DNA of 64,000 bases from Pleurocapsa sp. CCALA 161. Lineage in GTDB: Bacteria > Cyanobacteriota > Cyanobacteriia > Cyanobacteriales > Xenococcaceae. The stretch spans positions 42,553 through 106,552 of the forward strand of contig NZ_PVWF01000003.1 of NCBI RefSeq assembly GCF_003003995.1. The letters run 5' to 3'. The notes beneath the pieces were generated by a model, which worked only from the letters and a program-made list of their open reading frames with translations, was not told the origin of the DNA and did not search any database. Position numbers and translations under genes: made by a program. Position 1 is the first letter of the stretch, and every line of letters begins with the position of its first letter. This document shows positions 7,936 to 17,366 of this stretch, piece by piece.

Positions 7936-8023
7936 TTAAACTTATGCTGGAAAACCCTGTTCTAACTATCCAAAAAGCGATCGCTAAATTACGACAATTA
8001 GTGCAATCAGAGGTACAAGCTAG
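7936..8023 (+). repeat. Duplicated target block, copy C (intact mannosidase 5' end)
   Basis: TTAAACTTATGCTGGAAAAC and what follows is the functional version of the sequence repeated as stubs at 4106-4147 and 4936-5046. The homology to copy B begins at TTAAACTT, 8 bp before the ATG, and ends near 8023. Confidence 0.8.
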
Positions 8024-11000
8024 TTGGCAGGATTTAGGCAATACTTCAGTACCAGCAGATCTGATTAAATCTCCCACAGCAACACTGAACGACAAAGGCT
8101 ATGTAGTTTTTCCTTCAGGACAAGAGGTTAAATGGCTAGGGCAGCAGATTGTTATTCCCCAAACACTACAGGGTTATCCCATCGAGGGGTTGAGTTTACG
8201 TTTAGTCTTAACTTGGTGGGCGACAGATGCTCAAATATTTATTAACGGGGAGTTGGTGCAGCAGGGGGATTTATTTGATTCTTCAGCGCGGGTATTAATT
8301 ACAGATTATGCTCAACCAGGACAAGAATATCTGGTTACTATTCGCCTGGTTAGTCCGCATCATGATATTGGGGCTTTAATGCGATCGCATTTGATTTATG
8401 AACAAGTAAATACTCCCCAAAATATCGACCCTGGTTTAGTTGCGGATGAAATTACTGTTTTAAGCAAGTATCTGTCTCAATTTAAACCCGCAGATTTAGA
8501 GGTGTTAGCAGCAAAATTAAATCGGTTTGACTGGCAGCATCTAGCACAGGCTGATAAGTTTAACGATGATTTGGCACAGTTGCGATCGCGCTTATTACCC
8601 TTGGCACAGGATATTAAACAGCGTCGTTTTAATTTACTCGGTCATGCTCACCTGGACATGGCTTGGTTATGGACAACAGATGAAACCTATGAAGTTGCGG
8701 AACGAACTTTTAAATCTGTCCTGAATCTACAGCAAGATTTTCCCGCTCTTACTTTTGGTCATACTAGCCCTGCCTTATACGAGTGGATTGAGCATAATCG
8801 CCCTGAGTTGTTTAAGTCAATTCAGGCTGCCGTTAGATCCAATAAATGGGAAATATTAGGCGGGATGTGGGTTGAACCTGAAACTAACTTAGTGAGTGGT
8901 GAATCGTTAATCCGACAATTTATCTATGGACAGCAATACAATCAGGAGAAGTTTGGCGAAATAGCTAAAGTTGCTTGGCTACCTGATAGCTTTGGGTTTA
9001 CTTGGCAACTACCCCAAATTATGCAACAGTGCGGGATTGAATATTTTGTAACGGGTAAACTGCACTGGAATGACACGACCAAGTTTCCTCATGGCTGTTT
9101 CTGGTGGGAGTCTCCCGACGGGACGCAGTTATTAACTCTCATGTCTCCTCCCAATGTGACGGGAGTAATGGATACGAACCCGATTACCATGACTAACTAT
9201 GGAGTTGATTGGGAAGTGCAGACAGGTTTACAGGAGATATTTTGGCTACCAGGAGTAGGCGATCATGGCGGTGGCCCAACTAGAGATATGTTGGAGGTTG
9301 CTGCTAAATGGCATAACTCCCCATTTTTTCCGCAAATTGAGTTTGTTACTGCTAGGGATTATTTGAGGCGGATTGGAGGAGGTTTCGCGCAAAGTCGTTT
9401 ATCCCGCTTAGTTTGGGGCCAAGACGCAAAGGAAGATAAGAAGAAGATGTCAGGGAATGCTCAGGGCGCAGCAGGTATGGAAGAGGATAAAGGGATTACT
9501 CGGCATCAGTTTCCGATATGGCGAGATGAGCTTTATCTAGAATTGCACCGTGGTTGTTATACGGTTCATGCCGATCAGAAAAAATATAATCGCCGTTGTG
9601 AAAGGTTACTCTATGAGGCGGAGTTGTGGTCAACTTTGGCAATGCTGCTTTGTGGAGACAGGTTTGATATTCAGCCACTATTTCCCAATATAAAAAAAAT
9701 AATTGAAAAAGCAGGTTTTTGTCAAGCAAATCCTCAACAGCTAGTGGAAATTGCCTGGAAGAAGGTTTTATTTAATCAGTTTCACGATATCTTGCCTGGA
9801 ACATCGATCGCCGAAGTTTTTACAGAAGCTAATCGAGACTGGGAGGAGGCGATCGCTCTAGGAGAAAGTCTTTTGCAACATGCTTTGAATACCATTGCTA
9901 CAAGTATTAAGTTGCCTGACGCGCCCGAAGCGAATGCTGTACCTATAGTTGTGTTTAACTCTCTGAACTGGAAGCGATCGCAAATAGTAACTCTAGAAGA
10001 TTCTAGATTTAATGATGAACATCTCTTTTGGCTCTGGGATCATCAAGGAAACAGAATTTCTGCTAATAGCAATCAAGCAGGTAAATTGAGTTTTCTGGCT
10101 CAAGATATTCCAGGGGTAGGCTACAGTCTGTATTGGTTGTGTCAAGAGTTGGGAACTAGATCGCAGGATGAATTTAAAGTGGATTACCTGTTAGAAAATA
10201 ATTATTTAAAAGTTATTGTTAATCCCCAAACTGGCAATTTAGATAGTATTTTTGACAAGATCAATGAACGAGAAGTATTGCGATCGCCTGCCAATAAACT
10301 ACAGGCTTTTACAGACCAAGGACAGTATTGGGATGCTTGGAATATCGATCCAGAATATGAGCAGCAGCAATTATCTGATACTCAACTAACATCAATTGAG
10401 TGGTTAGAAGATAGCGAATTCAAACAGGTAATTAGAGTAATTAAACAGTTTAATAGTTCAGAATTTATTCAAGACTATATATTAAAAACACAGGAAAATC
10501 TCTTAACCATAAAAAACACGGTTGATTGGCAGGAAACCCATATCATGGTCAAGGTGGCATTTCCCTTAAATCTAACTAGCGATTATGTTACCTACGAAAT
10601 TCCCTGTGGCACAATTCAACGTACTACCAAACCGCAAACACCAGCAGAAAAAGCTCAATGGGAAGTACCCGCCTTAAATTGGGCGGATTTAACAGACGAA
10701 AAAGCAAACTACGGAGTTAGTTTACTTAACGATTGCAAGTATGGTTATGATGCTCAACCAAATCAACTGCGCCTAACTTTATTGAGGGCAGCGACTTGGC
10801 CAGATCCACAGAGCGATCGCAGAATCCATCATTTTACCTATTGTATCTATCCCCATCAAAATAGCTGGCAAGAAGCCAACACTGTCCAAAAAGGTTATGA
10901 ATTAAATACGCCCTTGCAGACAGTAATTCTGACTCAACCAGAGCAAAATAATCATCATAGTCAGCAACTACCAACTGAAAGTGAATTATTAAATTTATCT

Positions 11001-11225
11001 ACCGACAACTTAATTTTAATGGCGTTGCAGTTATCTAATCATCAATTAACTTTACGTTGCTATGAAGCGTGGGGAACAGAAACGAAGCTTAAGCTTAGAA
11101 GTGACTTAAATCTAGAGTTAGATAAGCAAATTGATTGTTTAGGGAGAAAACAGCTGAACAATCAAAAACTAAATCAACTTAAACCTTATCAAATTAGTAG
11201 TTTTCAACTCAAAAAATATCTCTAA
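7944..11225 (+). CDS. Alpha-mannosidase, glycoside hydrolase family 38
   Basis: A 1093-residue enzyme of typical GH38 length. GHAHLDMAWLW (residues 233-243) supplies two zinc ligands (His236, Asp238), WLPDSFGFTW supplies the nucleophile Asp348, and GVGDHGGGPT supplies the fourth zinc ligand (His441). The order matches the family. A beta-sandwich region of about 220 residues precedes the catalytic barrel, and C-terminal beta domains follow. No signal peptide is visible, so it probably acts in the cytoplasm on alpha-mannosides or stored glycans. The first 80 bp of the gene exist as stubs at 4113 and 4944, which shows that the genes now lying upstream were inserted at this start. Confidence 0.95.
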   Translation: MLENPVLTIQKAIAKLRQLVQSEVQASWQDLGNTSVPADLIKSPTATLNDKGYVVFPSGQEVKWLGQQIVIPQTLQGYPIEGLSLRLVLTWWATDAQIFINGELVQQGDLFDSSARVLITDYAQPGQEYLVTIRLVSPHHDIGALMRSHLIYEQVNTPQNIDPGLVADEITVLSKYLSQFKPADLEVLAAKLNRFDWQHLAQADKFNDDLAQLRSRLLPLAQDIKQRRFNLLGHAHLDMAWLWTTDETYEVAERTFKSVLNLQQDFPALTFGHTSPALYEWIEHNRPELFKSIQAAVRSNKWEILGGMWVEPETNLVSGESLIRQFIYGQQYNQEKFGEIAKVAWLPDSFGFTWQLPQIMQQCGIEYFVTGKLHWNDTTKFPHGCFWWESPDGTQLLTLMSPPNVTGVMDTNPITMTNYGVDWEVQTGLQEIFWLPGVGDHGGGPTRDMLEVAAKWHNSPFFPQIEFVTARDYLRRIGGGFAQSRLSRLVWGQDAKEDKKKMSGNAQGAAGMEEDKGITRHQFPIWRDELYLELHRGCYTVHADQKKYNRRCERLLYEAELWSTLAMLLCGDRFDIQPLFPNIKKIIEKAGFCQANPQQLVEIAWKKVLFNQFHDILPGTSIAEVFTEANRDWEEAIALGESLLQHALNTIATSIKLPDAPEANAVPIVVFNSLNWKRSQIVTLEDSRFNDEHLFWLWDHQGNRISANSNQAGKLSFLAQDIPGVGYSLYWLCQELGTRSQDEFKVDYLLENNYLKVIVNPQTGNLDSIFDKINEREVLRSPANKLQAFTDQGQYWDAWNIDPEYEQQQLSDTQLTSIEWLEDSEFKQVIRVIKQFNSSEFIQDYILKTQENLLTIKNTVDWQETHIMVKVAFPLNLTSDYVTYEIPCGTIQRTTKPQTPAEKAQWEVPALNWADLTDEKANYGVSLLNDCKYGYDAQPNQLRLTLLRAATWPDPQSDRRIHHFTYCIYPHQNSWQEANTVQKGYELNTPLQTVILTQPEQNNHHSQQLPTESELLNLSTDNLILMALQLSNHQLTLRCYEAWGTETKLKLRSDLNLELDKQIDCLGRKQLNNQKLNQLKPYQISSFQLKKYL

Positions 11226-11767
11226 ATACAGCTAATCTAAATTAATTTCTTTTATCAACCATCAATAATTAGAAATTACTCTAAATAGTTCAAAAGTAAA
11301 AATATTAATAACTACTCCATAATTTTACTAAGATTGCTTTAAACTTGACTATGTTATTGTAATGCAGTTAGAGAATAATCCTTTGCTCTAGCCTGGGTTA
11401 AGATTTATTTCTCTTAGGAAAAGAAGTTCTCATAACTGGATGCACTGGAGGAAAGAGACAAATTTATTCTTAAATAAGTGGGTGAAATTAAATAGACAAT
11501 GCTTAAATCATTGATTTGTAGAGAAAGCAAAGCTGGCTACTATAGCCGTACAAAGTTATATTAGGGCAAGTTTAGTTAACTGTTCGTAGGTAGTACGGCG
11601 CGTTTTTGGTAAGAGTATTCTTACCAAAAAGCCGCCTTAGGTAGTAGGTAGTAAATGTCCGAACTTGAGTACGTATTACTATAGTCGTTAGTTGCTGTAT
11701 CTTTGATAAATAATTATGCCTGCTTCCCTAAATACCAATAGCAAATAACTATTAGATCAAAAGCTTT
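11226..11767. other. Intergenic region between mannosidase and rml genes
   Basis: 540 bp, AT-rich, without a convincing ORF. It holds one strong hairpin (11597-11636) between two copies of GTAGGTAGTA-like sequence. The promoter of the rml operon should lie near the right end, but no box is clear. Confidence 0.5.
11597..11636. repeat. Strong palindromic element
   Basis: Arms TTTTTGGTAAGA (11603-11614) and TCTTACCAAAAA (11619-11630) pair perfectly over 12 bp with a GTAT loop. An outer GGCG/CGCC pair is separated by a 2-bp mismatch. GTAGGTAGTA (11586-11595) precedes it and TAGGTAGTAGGTAG follows, resembling flanking direct repeats. It may be a small mobile palindrome or a transcription stop; the site is 370 bp past the mannosidase stop. 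Confidence 0.6.
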
Positions 11768-12313
11768 ATGGAAGTTATTCAAACCAAAATTCCCGATGTT
11801 TTAATTATTGAACCCAAAGTCTTCGGTGATGAGCGCGGTTTTTTTCTGGAAAGCTTTAATGAAAAAACTTTTAGAGAGAAAACTGGTGTGACTAATGGTT
11901 TTGTCCAAGATAACCATTCTCGTTCTGCTCAAAATGTATTACGAGGTCTACATTATCAAATCCAAAACCCTCAAGGAAAACTGGTGCGGGTGACGACTGG
12001 TTCAGTATATGATGTGGCGCTAGATATCCGTAAGAGTTCACCAACTTTTGGACAATGGACGGGATGCCTTTTAAGTGAAACTAACTACAGACAACTCTGG
12101 GTTCCTCCTGGTTTTGCTCACGGGTTTGTGGTTTTATCAGAAATGGCAGACTTTTTATATAAGACCACTGATTATTATTCGCCAGAACATGAACGTTCGA
12201 TTTTGTGGAACGATCCTGCACTTAATATAGACTGGAAAATCGAGGGAGAACCAGTGTTATCGGTGAAAGATCGCTCTGGCTTACCTTTAGAAAAAGCTGA
12301 GGTGTTTGCATGA
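11768..12313 (+). CDS. rfbC: dTDP-4-dehydrorhamnose 3,5-epimerase
   Basis: This 181-residue cupin-fold epimerase carries out the third step of dTDP-L-rhamnose synthesis. Recognisable parts are PKVFGDERGFFLESFNE, QDNHSRSAQNVLRGLHYQ with the catalytic His, KLVRVTTGSVYDVALDIRKS, and VPPGFAHGFVVLSE. Length equals the RmlC norm. The gene ends at 12313 with TGA and overlaps the next ATG by 4 bp, so it is the first gene of a C-D-A-B group on the plus strand. Confidence 0.97.
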   Translation: MEVIQTKIPDVLIIEPKVFGDERGFFLESFNEKTFREKTGVTNGFVQDNHSRSAQNVLRGLHYQIQNPQGKLVRVTTGSVYDVALDIRKSSPTFGQWTGCLLSETNYRQLWVPPGFAHGFVVLSEMADFLYKTTDYYSPEHERSILWNDPALNIDWKIEGEPVLSVKDRSGLPLEKAEVFA

Positions 12314-13203
12314 GCAAAATATTGTTAATTGGCATCACAGGACAAATAGGACAAGAACTACAGCAGACTCTACCAAGCATCGGCGAAGTGATTGGTGTTG
12401 GTCGTCAATCACTAGATTTAAGCCAACCTGAACAAATTCAGGAGCGAATTGCCGAAATTAAGCCTAATGTAATTGTTAATGCTGCTGCCTATACTGCCGT
12501 GGATAAATCGGAAAGCGAATCTGATCTGGCTATGGCAATTAATGCCACAGCACCCAAAGCGATCGCCGTTGCCGCTCAAAATATAGGTGCAACGGTACTG
12601 CATATTTCCACCGACTATGTATTTAATGGTCACAATCATACTCCCTATCAAGAGCGCGATCCCACTGATCCCTTGGGAGTATACGGCAAGTCTAAACTAC
12701 TGGGGGAAATTGGCGTAAGAGAAAATTGCGATCGCCATTTAATTTTGCGTACTGCTTGGGTATATGGTTCTAAAGGTCATGGCAACTTTGTTAAAACCAT
12801 GCTGCGCTTGGGTTCAGAGCGAACAGAGTTAAAGGTAGTCGCCGATCAGATTGGGAGTCCTAGTTGGTCTTATGATATTGCCCTGGCAATTACTCAGTTA
12901 CTACCCAAATCTTGGGCAGATGAAAATATTAACGGGATATATCACTTTACTAATAGTGGTGTAGCTAGTTGGTACGATTTAGCCCTAGCAACTTTTGACG
13001 AAGCTAAACAACTGGGATTTCCTGTAAAAGTTAAACAGGTTATACCCATCACTACCGCCGAGTTTCCCACTCCCACTCAACGTCCAGCCTATTCCGTATT
13101 AGCCAAAACCAAAATCACGGAAACACTAGGAATTCATCCTCCCTACTGGCGGGATTCTCTAAGAAAGATGCTTAGTGAATGGAAATCGATTAGTAATTAC
13201 TAA
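12310..13203 (+). CDS. rfbD: dTDP-4-dehydrorhamnose reductase
   Basis: A 297-residue SDR-type reductase that makes dTDP-L-rhamnose. It shows the nucleotide-binding motif LIGITGQIGQEL at the N-terminus, VNAAAYTAVDKSE, HISTDYVFNG and the catalytic YGKSKLLGE. The ATG overlaps the epimerase stop (ATGA). Length and motif order are normal for RmlD. Confidence 0.97.
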   Translation: MSKILLIGITGQIGQELQQTLPSIGEVIGVGRQSLDLSQPEQIQERIAEIKPNVIVNAAAYTAVDKSESESDLAMAINATAPKAIAVAAQNIGATVLHISTDYVFNGHNHTPYQERDPTDPLGVYGKSKLLGEIGVRENCDRHLILRTAWVYGSKGHGNFVKTMLRLGSERTELKVVADQIGSPSWSYDIALAITQLLPKSWADENINGIYHFTNSGVASWYDLALATFDEAKQLGFPVKVKQVIPITTAEFPTPTQRPAYSVLAKTKITETLGIHPPYWRDSLRKMLSEWKSISNY

Positions 13204-13217
13204 AAGCTAAAAGCTAT

Positions 13218-13238
13218 CCTAAAGGATTCCCTTCGGTC
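13218..13238 (+). repeat. Dispersed short repeat, copy 2
   Basis: CCTAAAGGATTCCCTTCGGT plus C, flanked on both sides by AAAGCTAAAAGCTA units in the 95-bp gap between rmlD and rmlA. The neat flanking by the same short unit suggests that it inserted into a tandem repeat. Confidence 0.85.
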
Positions 13239-13298
13239 AAAGCTAAAAGCTAATACAGTCTCACCCTAAACGAAGCTAGCCAATTACAAGTATTAAAA

Positions 13299-14372
13299 AT
13301 GAAAGCAATTATTCTATCTGGTGGGAAAGGTACGAGATTACGTCCCCTGACTTATACAGGTGCAAAACAATTAGTTCCCGTCGCCAATAAACCGATCCTT
13401 TGGTATGGCATTGAGTCAATCGTTGCCGCAGGAATTAGCGAAATCGGCATTATCATTAGTCCTGAAACGGGGGGGGAAGTACAGACTAAAACAGGAAATG
13501 GCGATCGCTTTGGGGCAAACATTACTTATATTCCCCAAGATAAGCCTTTAGGACTGGCTCATGCGGTTAAGGTGGCGCAACCCTTTTTAGGGGATTCTCC
13601 TTTTGTGATGTATTTAGGAGATAACTTAGTTCAGAGTGAACTCGATTTATTTATTGACAAGTTTAAAGCGCAACATTTAGATGCTCTGACCTTACTATGT
13701 GAAGTAGAAAACCCCAGTGCCTTTGGGGTGGCGCGGGTAGATGCCAATGGAAAAGTTTTAGAGTTAATTGAAAAACCGCAAAATCCGCCGTCTAATTTAG
13801 CTTTAGTGGGAGTTTATCTCTTCTCGCCCAAAATTCATCAGGCGATCGCCAATATCCAGCCATCTCCTAGAGGAGAGTTAGAAATCACCGATGCCATCCA
13901 GTATTTAATCGATCAACAAGAGGCAGTAGCTTCTCACAGATTAACAGGATGGTGGCTCGATACAGGGAAAAAAGACGACCTGTTAGCAGCCAATCAGATT
14001 ATTCTGGATACTTGTCTGGAATCTACCCATGAAGGAACGATCGATGACCAGAGTAAAATTAGTGGTCGAGTACATGTCGGGCAAAACTCTCAGATCACCA
14101 ATTCAATGATTCGTGGTCCAGTGACTATTGGTAAAAACTGTAAGATTCAAAACTGCTTTATCGGTCCTTATAGCAGCATTGCCGATAACACCACCCTAAT
14201 CGACATTGATATTGAGCATAGCGTAGTTCTTCAAGGAGCAACCTTAGAAGGAATTAGTTCGCGGATTGTCGATAGTCTGATTGGTGAAAGAGCGCACCTG
14301 AAGGTTGCACCTCAACGCCCAAAAGCATTACGGTTTATGATTGGTGACGATTCCCAAATAGAATTAACCTAA
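13299..14372 (+). CDS. rfbA: Glucose-1-phosphate thymidylyltransferase, long (RmlA-long) type
   Basis: 357 residues. The nucleotidyltransferase signature [20 protein letters not shown] is at the N-terminus, MYLGDNLV marks the metal site and [18 protein letters not shown] follows. From about residue 240 there are hexapeptide repeats of a left-handed beta-helix ([20 protein letters not shown]). This long form, unlike the 290-residue enterobacterial RmlA, is usual in archaea, actinomycetes and cyanobacteria. It makes dTDP-glucose, the first step of the rhamnose pathway. It follows rmlD after a 95-bp gap that holds a dispersed repeat. Confidence 0.93.
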   Translation: MKAIILSGGKGTRLRPLTYTGAKQLVPVANKPILWYGIESIVAAGISEIGIIISPETGGEVQTKTGNGDRFGANITYIPQDKPLGLAHAVKVAQPFLGDSPFVMYLGDNLVQSELDLFIDKFKAQHLDALTLLCEVENPSAFGVARVDANGKVLELIEKPQNPPSNLALVGVYLFSPKIHQAIANIQPSPRGELEITDAIQYLIDQQEAVASHRLTGWWLDTGKKDDLLAANQIILDTCLESTHEGTIDDQSKISGRVHVGQNSQITNSMIRGPVTIGKNCKIQNCFIGPYSSIADNTTLIDIDIEHSVVLQGATLEGISSRIVDSLIGERAHLKVAPQRPKALRFMIGDDSQIELT

Positions 14373-14436
14373 TACATCTCAGCTAAAAACGAGATCACTA
14401 TCAATTCATGCTTCAAATCAGCAAAGCCTAAAATAT

Positions 14437-15519
14437 ATGCAGCAAGATAATCATCAAATACCCCGAAATCTTCTCATTACAGGAGGTGCAGGGTTTATTG
14501 GTTCTAACTTTGTTTATCATTGGAGTAAAAGTTATCCCAAGGATCGCCTGGTGGTATTGGATGCTTTGACTTATGCAGGCAATAGAAATACTCTAGTAAA
14601 TTTAGAAAATAATCCTCAGTTTAAATTTGTCCAGGGAGATATCTGCGATCGCACTTTGATCGACAATCTTTTAGAATCAGACAATATTGATACCGTCGCC
14701 CACTTTGCTGCTGAGTCTCATGTCGACCGTTCTATATTAGGGCCTGGGGCATTTGTGCAGACTAACGTGGTGGGAACTTTTACCCTCTTAGAAGCCTTTC
14801 GCCAACGCTGGAATCAAAGAGAGCAACCTCAAAGCCATCGCTTTCTGCACGTTTCCACTGATGAAGTTTATGGCAGTCTACAAGCAGATGATCCCGCCTT
14901 TACCGAAACTACGCCCTATACCCCCAATAGTCCCTATTCAGCCTCCAAAGCGGGAAGTGATCATCTAGCGCGGGCATATTTTCATACTTACGGTATGCCC
15001 ACCATAATTACCAACTGTTCCAACAACTATGGCCCGTTCCATTTTCCTGAAAAGTTAATTCCTTTGACCTGTATTAATATCCTGCTAGGAAAACCTCTAC
15101 CAGTATATGGTGATGGACAAAACATTCGGGACTGGCTTTATGTAGAAGATCACTGTCGAGCATTAGACGTGGTGATTAATCGTGGTACGCCAGGAGAAAC
15201 TTATAATGTGGGGGGAAATAACGAGGTGAAAAACCTCGATCTGGTGCAACAACTGTGTGAATTGATGGATGAGCTTGCGCCCAATCTCCCTGTACGTCCT
15301 TCAAAAGAACTAATTACCTTTGTAAAAGACCGCGCAGGACACGATCGCCGTTATGCGATCGACGCTAGCAAAATCAAGCGAGAATTAGGCTGGAGTCCCC
15401 AAGAAACCGTTGAGGGAGGTTTACGACGCACCGTAGAATGGTATTTAGCTAACCAAGATTGGTGGCAGCCTTTACTTAGTGATGAGTATAAAAATTACTA
15501 CGACCAAGTGTATGCCTAA
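14437..15519 (+). CDS. rfbB: dTDP-glucose 4,6-dehydratase
   Basis: A 360-residue extended [18 protein letters not shown] is the NAD-binding motif, [12 protein letters not shown] is the RmlB hallmark, STDEVYGSL carries the catalytic Asp-Glu pair and [11 protein letters not shown] the Tyr and Lys. [13 protein letters not shown] is the usual substrate-side motif. It completes the four-gene dTDP-rhamnose set. Length is normal. Confidence 0.97.
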   Translation: MQQDNHQIPRNLLITGGAGFIGSNFVYHWSKSYPKDRLVVLDALTYAGNRNTLVNLENNPQFKFVQGDICDRTLIDNLLESDNIDTVAHFAAESHVDRSILGPGAFVQTNVVGTFTLLEAFRQRWNQREQPQSHRFLHVSTDEVYGSLQADDPAFTETTPYTPNSPYSASKAGSDHLARAYFHTYGMPTIITNCSNNYGPFHFPEKLIPLTCINILLGKPLPVYGDGQNIRDWLYVEDHCRALDVVINRGTPGETYNVGGNNEVKNLDLVQQLCELMDELAPNLPVRPSKELITFVKDRAGHDRRYAIDASKIKRELGWSPQETVEGGLRRTVEWYLANQDWWQPLLSDEYKNYYDQVYA

Positions 15520-15594
15520 ATAGCTATGATGCAAAGGACGGGAGGGTAATCCTTTAGGGCTCCCCCTGTTAACAGAGTAAGAATAGTCAATAAG

Positions 15595-17100
15595 ATGGCA
15601 ATGTCAGACAAAAAAAAGATTGTAGTCATAGGTGCGGGATGGGCAGGTTTAGGCGCAACCCATCATTTAGCCCAACAGGGATATGATGTTACCTTGCTAG
15701 AAGCCGCACCCTATCCTGGTGGTTTGGTTGCAGGTTGGAAAACCCCAGGAGGCAGATCCGTTGAAGGTGGCATTCATGGTTTTTGGTATCCCTACTGCAA
15801 TATTTTCAGCCTCGTTAAACAACTCAATCTCGATCCCTTTACCCGTTTTACTCGTTCGTCTCAGTATTCTCCTGCTGGTTTGGAAGTAGAGTCGCCCATC
15901 TTTCAGGATCGCCCCCGTTTACCCTCTCCACTAGGTACTTTTATCTATACTCGCTTTCAACGTCTACCATTGAGCGATCGCCTTTCTGCTTTACCCTTGC
16001 TATATGCAGTGGTAGACTTTGATAATTCTGATGAGGCCTGGCAACGCTACGATAAAGTCACTGCCAGAGAATTATTTAAACAGTTTGGGGTTTCGGCAAG
16101 ACTATATCAAGAATCTTTTGAACCTATGCTGTTAGTGGGTTTATTTGCCCCAGGAGAACAGTGTTCCGCTGCTGCTGCTTTGGGAATGCTCTATTACTTT
16201 ATCCTGGCTCATCAACCAGATTTTGACGTGGTTTGGTGTCGGGGAACAGTGGGGGACAAGATTTTTAAACCCTGGATTGATCGAATAGAAAAAGCAGGGG
16301 GCAAAGTTTTAACCAATCAACGAGTTAGCGATATTGTCATTGATGATAGAGGTCAAGCTACTGGCGTGATCTGCGGTGAAGAATTCTTTGCTGCTGATGC
16401 GGTTATATCTGGTGTTAGTGTCAGTGGCATCAAGAAAATAGTTGCCAGTAGTAGTAAGTTAAATAGTTATGCTCAATTTCGCAACTTGGCTAATCTTAAA
16501 GGTATTGATGTCTTAGCTACTCGCCTCTGGTTTGACCGCAAAATTAATATCCCTCTTCCTTCTAATGCCTGTTTTGGCTTTGATCCCACTACTGGGTGGA
16601 CATTCTTCGATCTCAACGATCTCCATGACGAGTATCAAAATGAACCCAATACCGTAGTCGAAGCAGATTTCTATCACGCCAATCAACTTTTACCCATGAG
16701 CGATGCCCAAATTATTGCTAAGGTACAGCAAGATCTAGCCACCTGTCTTCCCGCTTTTGCTGAAGCCCAAGTAATAGACAGCAGCGTCATTCGCGTCAAA
16801 GAAGGAGTAACTCACTTCTTCCCTGGTAGTTATCAAAATTTACTCCAGGCTCAAACTGATATTCCCAATTTATTTATGAGTGGGGATTGGATTGTCACCC
16901 AACACGGTTCTTGGTCACAAGAGAAGGCTTATGTCACTGGTTTAGAAGCAGCTAACTTAGTTGTGAAGAGATTTGGTATAGGTGCAGAAGCGAAGATCAT
17001 TCCGATTGAACCCGATGAACCTCATATCCAGTTTGCCCGAAGTGTGAATAAAGCAATGCGGGATCTAACTAAGGTTTTTCCTGGTTACTGGTTGCCTTAA
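15595..17100 (+). CDS. FAD-dependent oxidoreductase of the carotenoid/phytoene desaturase-like family
   Basis: 501 residues, with the dinucleotide-binding motif VVIGAGWAGLGATHHLAQQG then LLEAAPYPGGLVAGWK at the N-terminus. The C-terminal FAD motif includes NLFMSGDWIVTQHGSWSQEK followed by AYVTGLEAANLV. That layout belongs to the amine-oxidase/phytoene desaturase superfamily. It resembles cyanobacterial desaturase-like proteins of unknown substrate rather than CrtP or CrtQ themselves. ATG codons at 15595 and 15601 are both possible starts. Its position between rml and glycosyltransferase genes may be incidental. Confidence 0.8.
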   Translation: MAMSDKKKIVVIGAGWAGLGATHHLAQQGYDVTLLEAAPYPGGLVAGWKTPGGRSVEGGIHGFWYPYCNIFSLVKQLNLDPFTRFTRSSQYSPAGLEVESPIFQDRPRLPSPLGTFIYTRFQRLPLSDRLSALPLLYAVVDFDNSDEAWQRYDKVTARELFKQFGVSARLYQESFEPMLLVGLFAPGEQCSAAAALGMLYYFILAHQPDFDVVWCRGTVGDKIFKPWIDRIEKAGGKVLTNQRVSDIVIDDRGQATGVICGEEFFAADAVISGVSVSGIKKIVASSSKLNSYAQFRNLANLKGIDVLATRLWFDRKINIPLPSNACFGFDPTTGWTFFDLNDLHDEYQNEPNTVVEADFYHANQLLPMSDAQIIAKVQQDLATCLPAFAEAQVIDSSVIRVKEGVTHFFPGSYQNLLQAQTDIPNLFMSGDWIVTQHGSWSQEKAYVTGLEAANLVVKRFGIGAEAKIIPIEPDEPHIQFARSVNKAMRDLTKVFPGYWLP

Positions 17101-17163
17101 ATAACATTAGTTTGGGTTGAACATTAATCGGTGGAGGTAGCTCTAAGCTTTCACAAGTAGTAG

Positions 17164-17194
17164 GTAGCAAGTAGCAAGTTTTACCTCTTGCTAC
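17164..17194. repeat. Tandem heptamer GTAGCAA with inverted partner
   Basis: GTAGCAA twice in tandem (17164-17177, then G), with CTTGCTAC at 17187-17194, can form an 8-bp stem. It belongs with the other CAAGTAG/GTAGCAA heptamer tracts of this window. Confidence 0.6.
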
Positions 17195-17366
17195 GACTTT
17201 ATGAAAATAATAAGGTTGCAAAAAGCTTGATTTATGGGGCTTTAAGCAATTAACTACAGACTATAAATCAAGAAACAATTAATTTAAGTTGTCAATTGGC
17301 TAATTCAATGTTAAGTTCTGCGATTAGTTGCACCCATAAGTTAATTTCTTCTCACCCGATTTGAAA

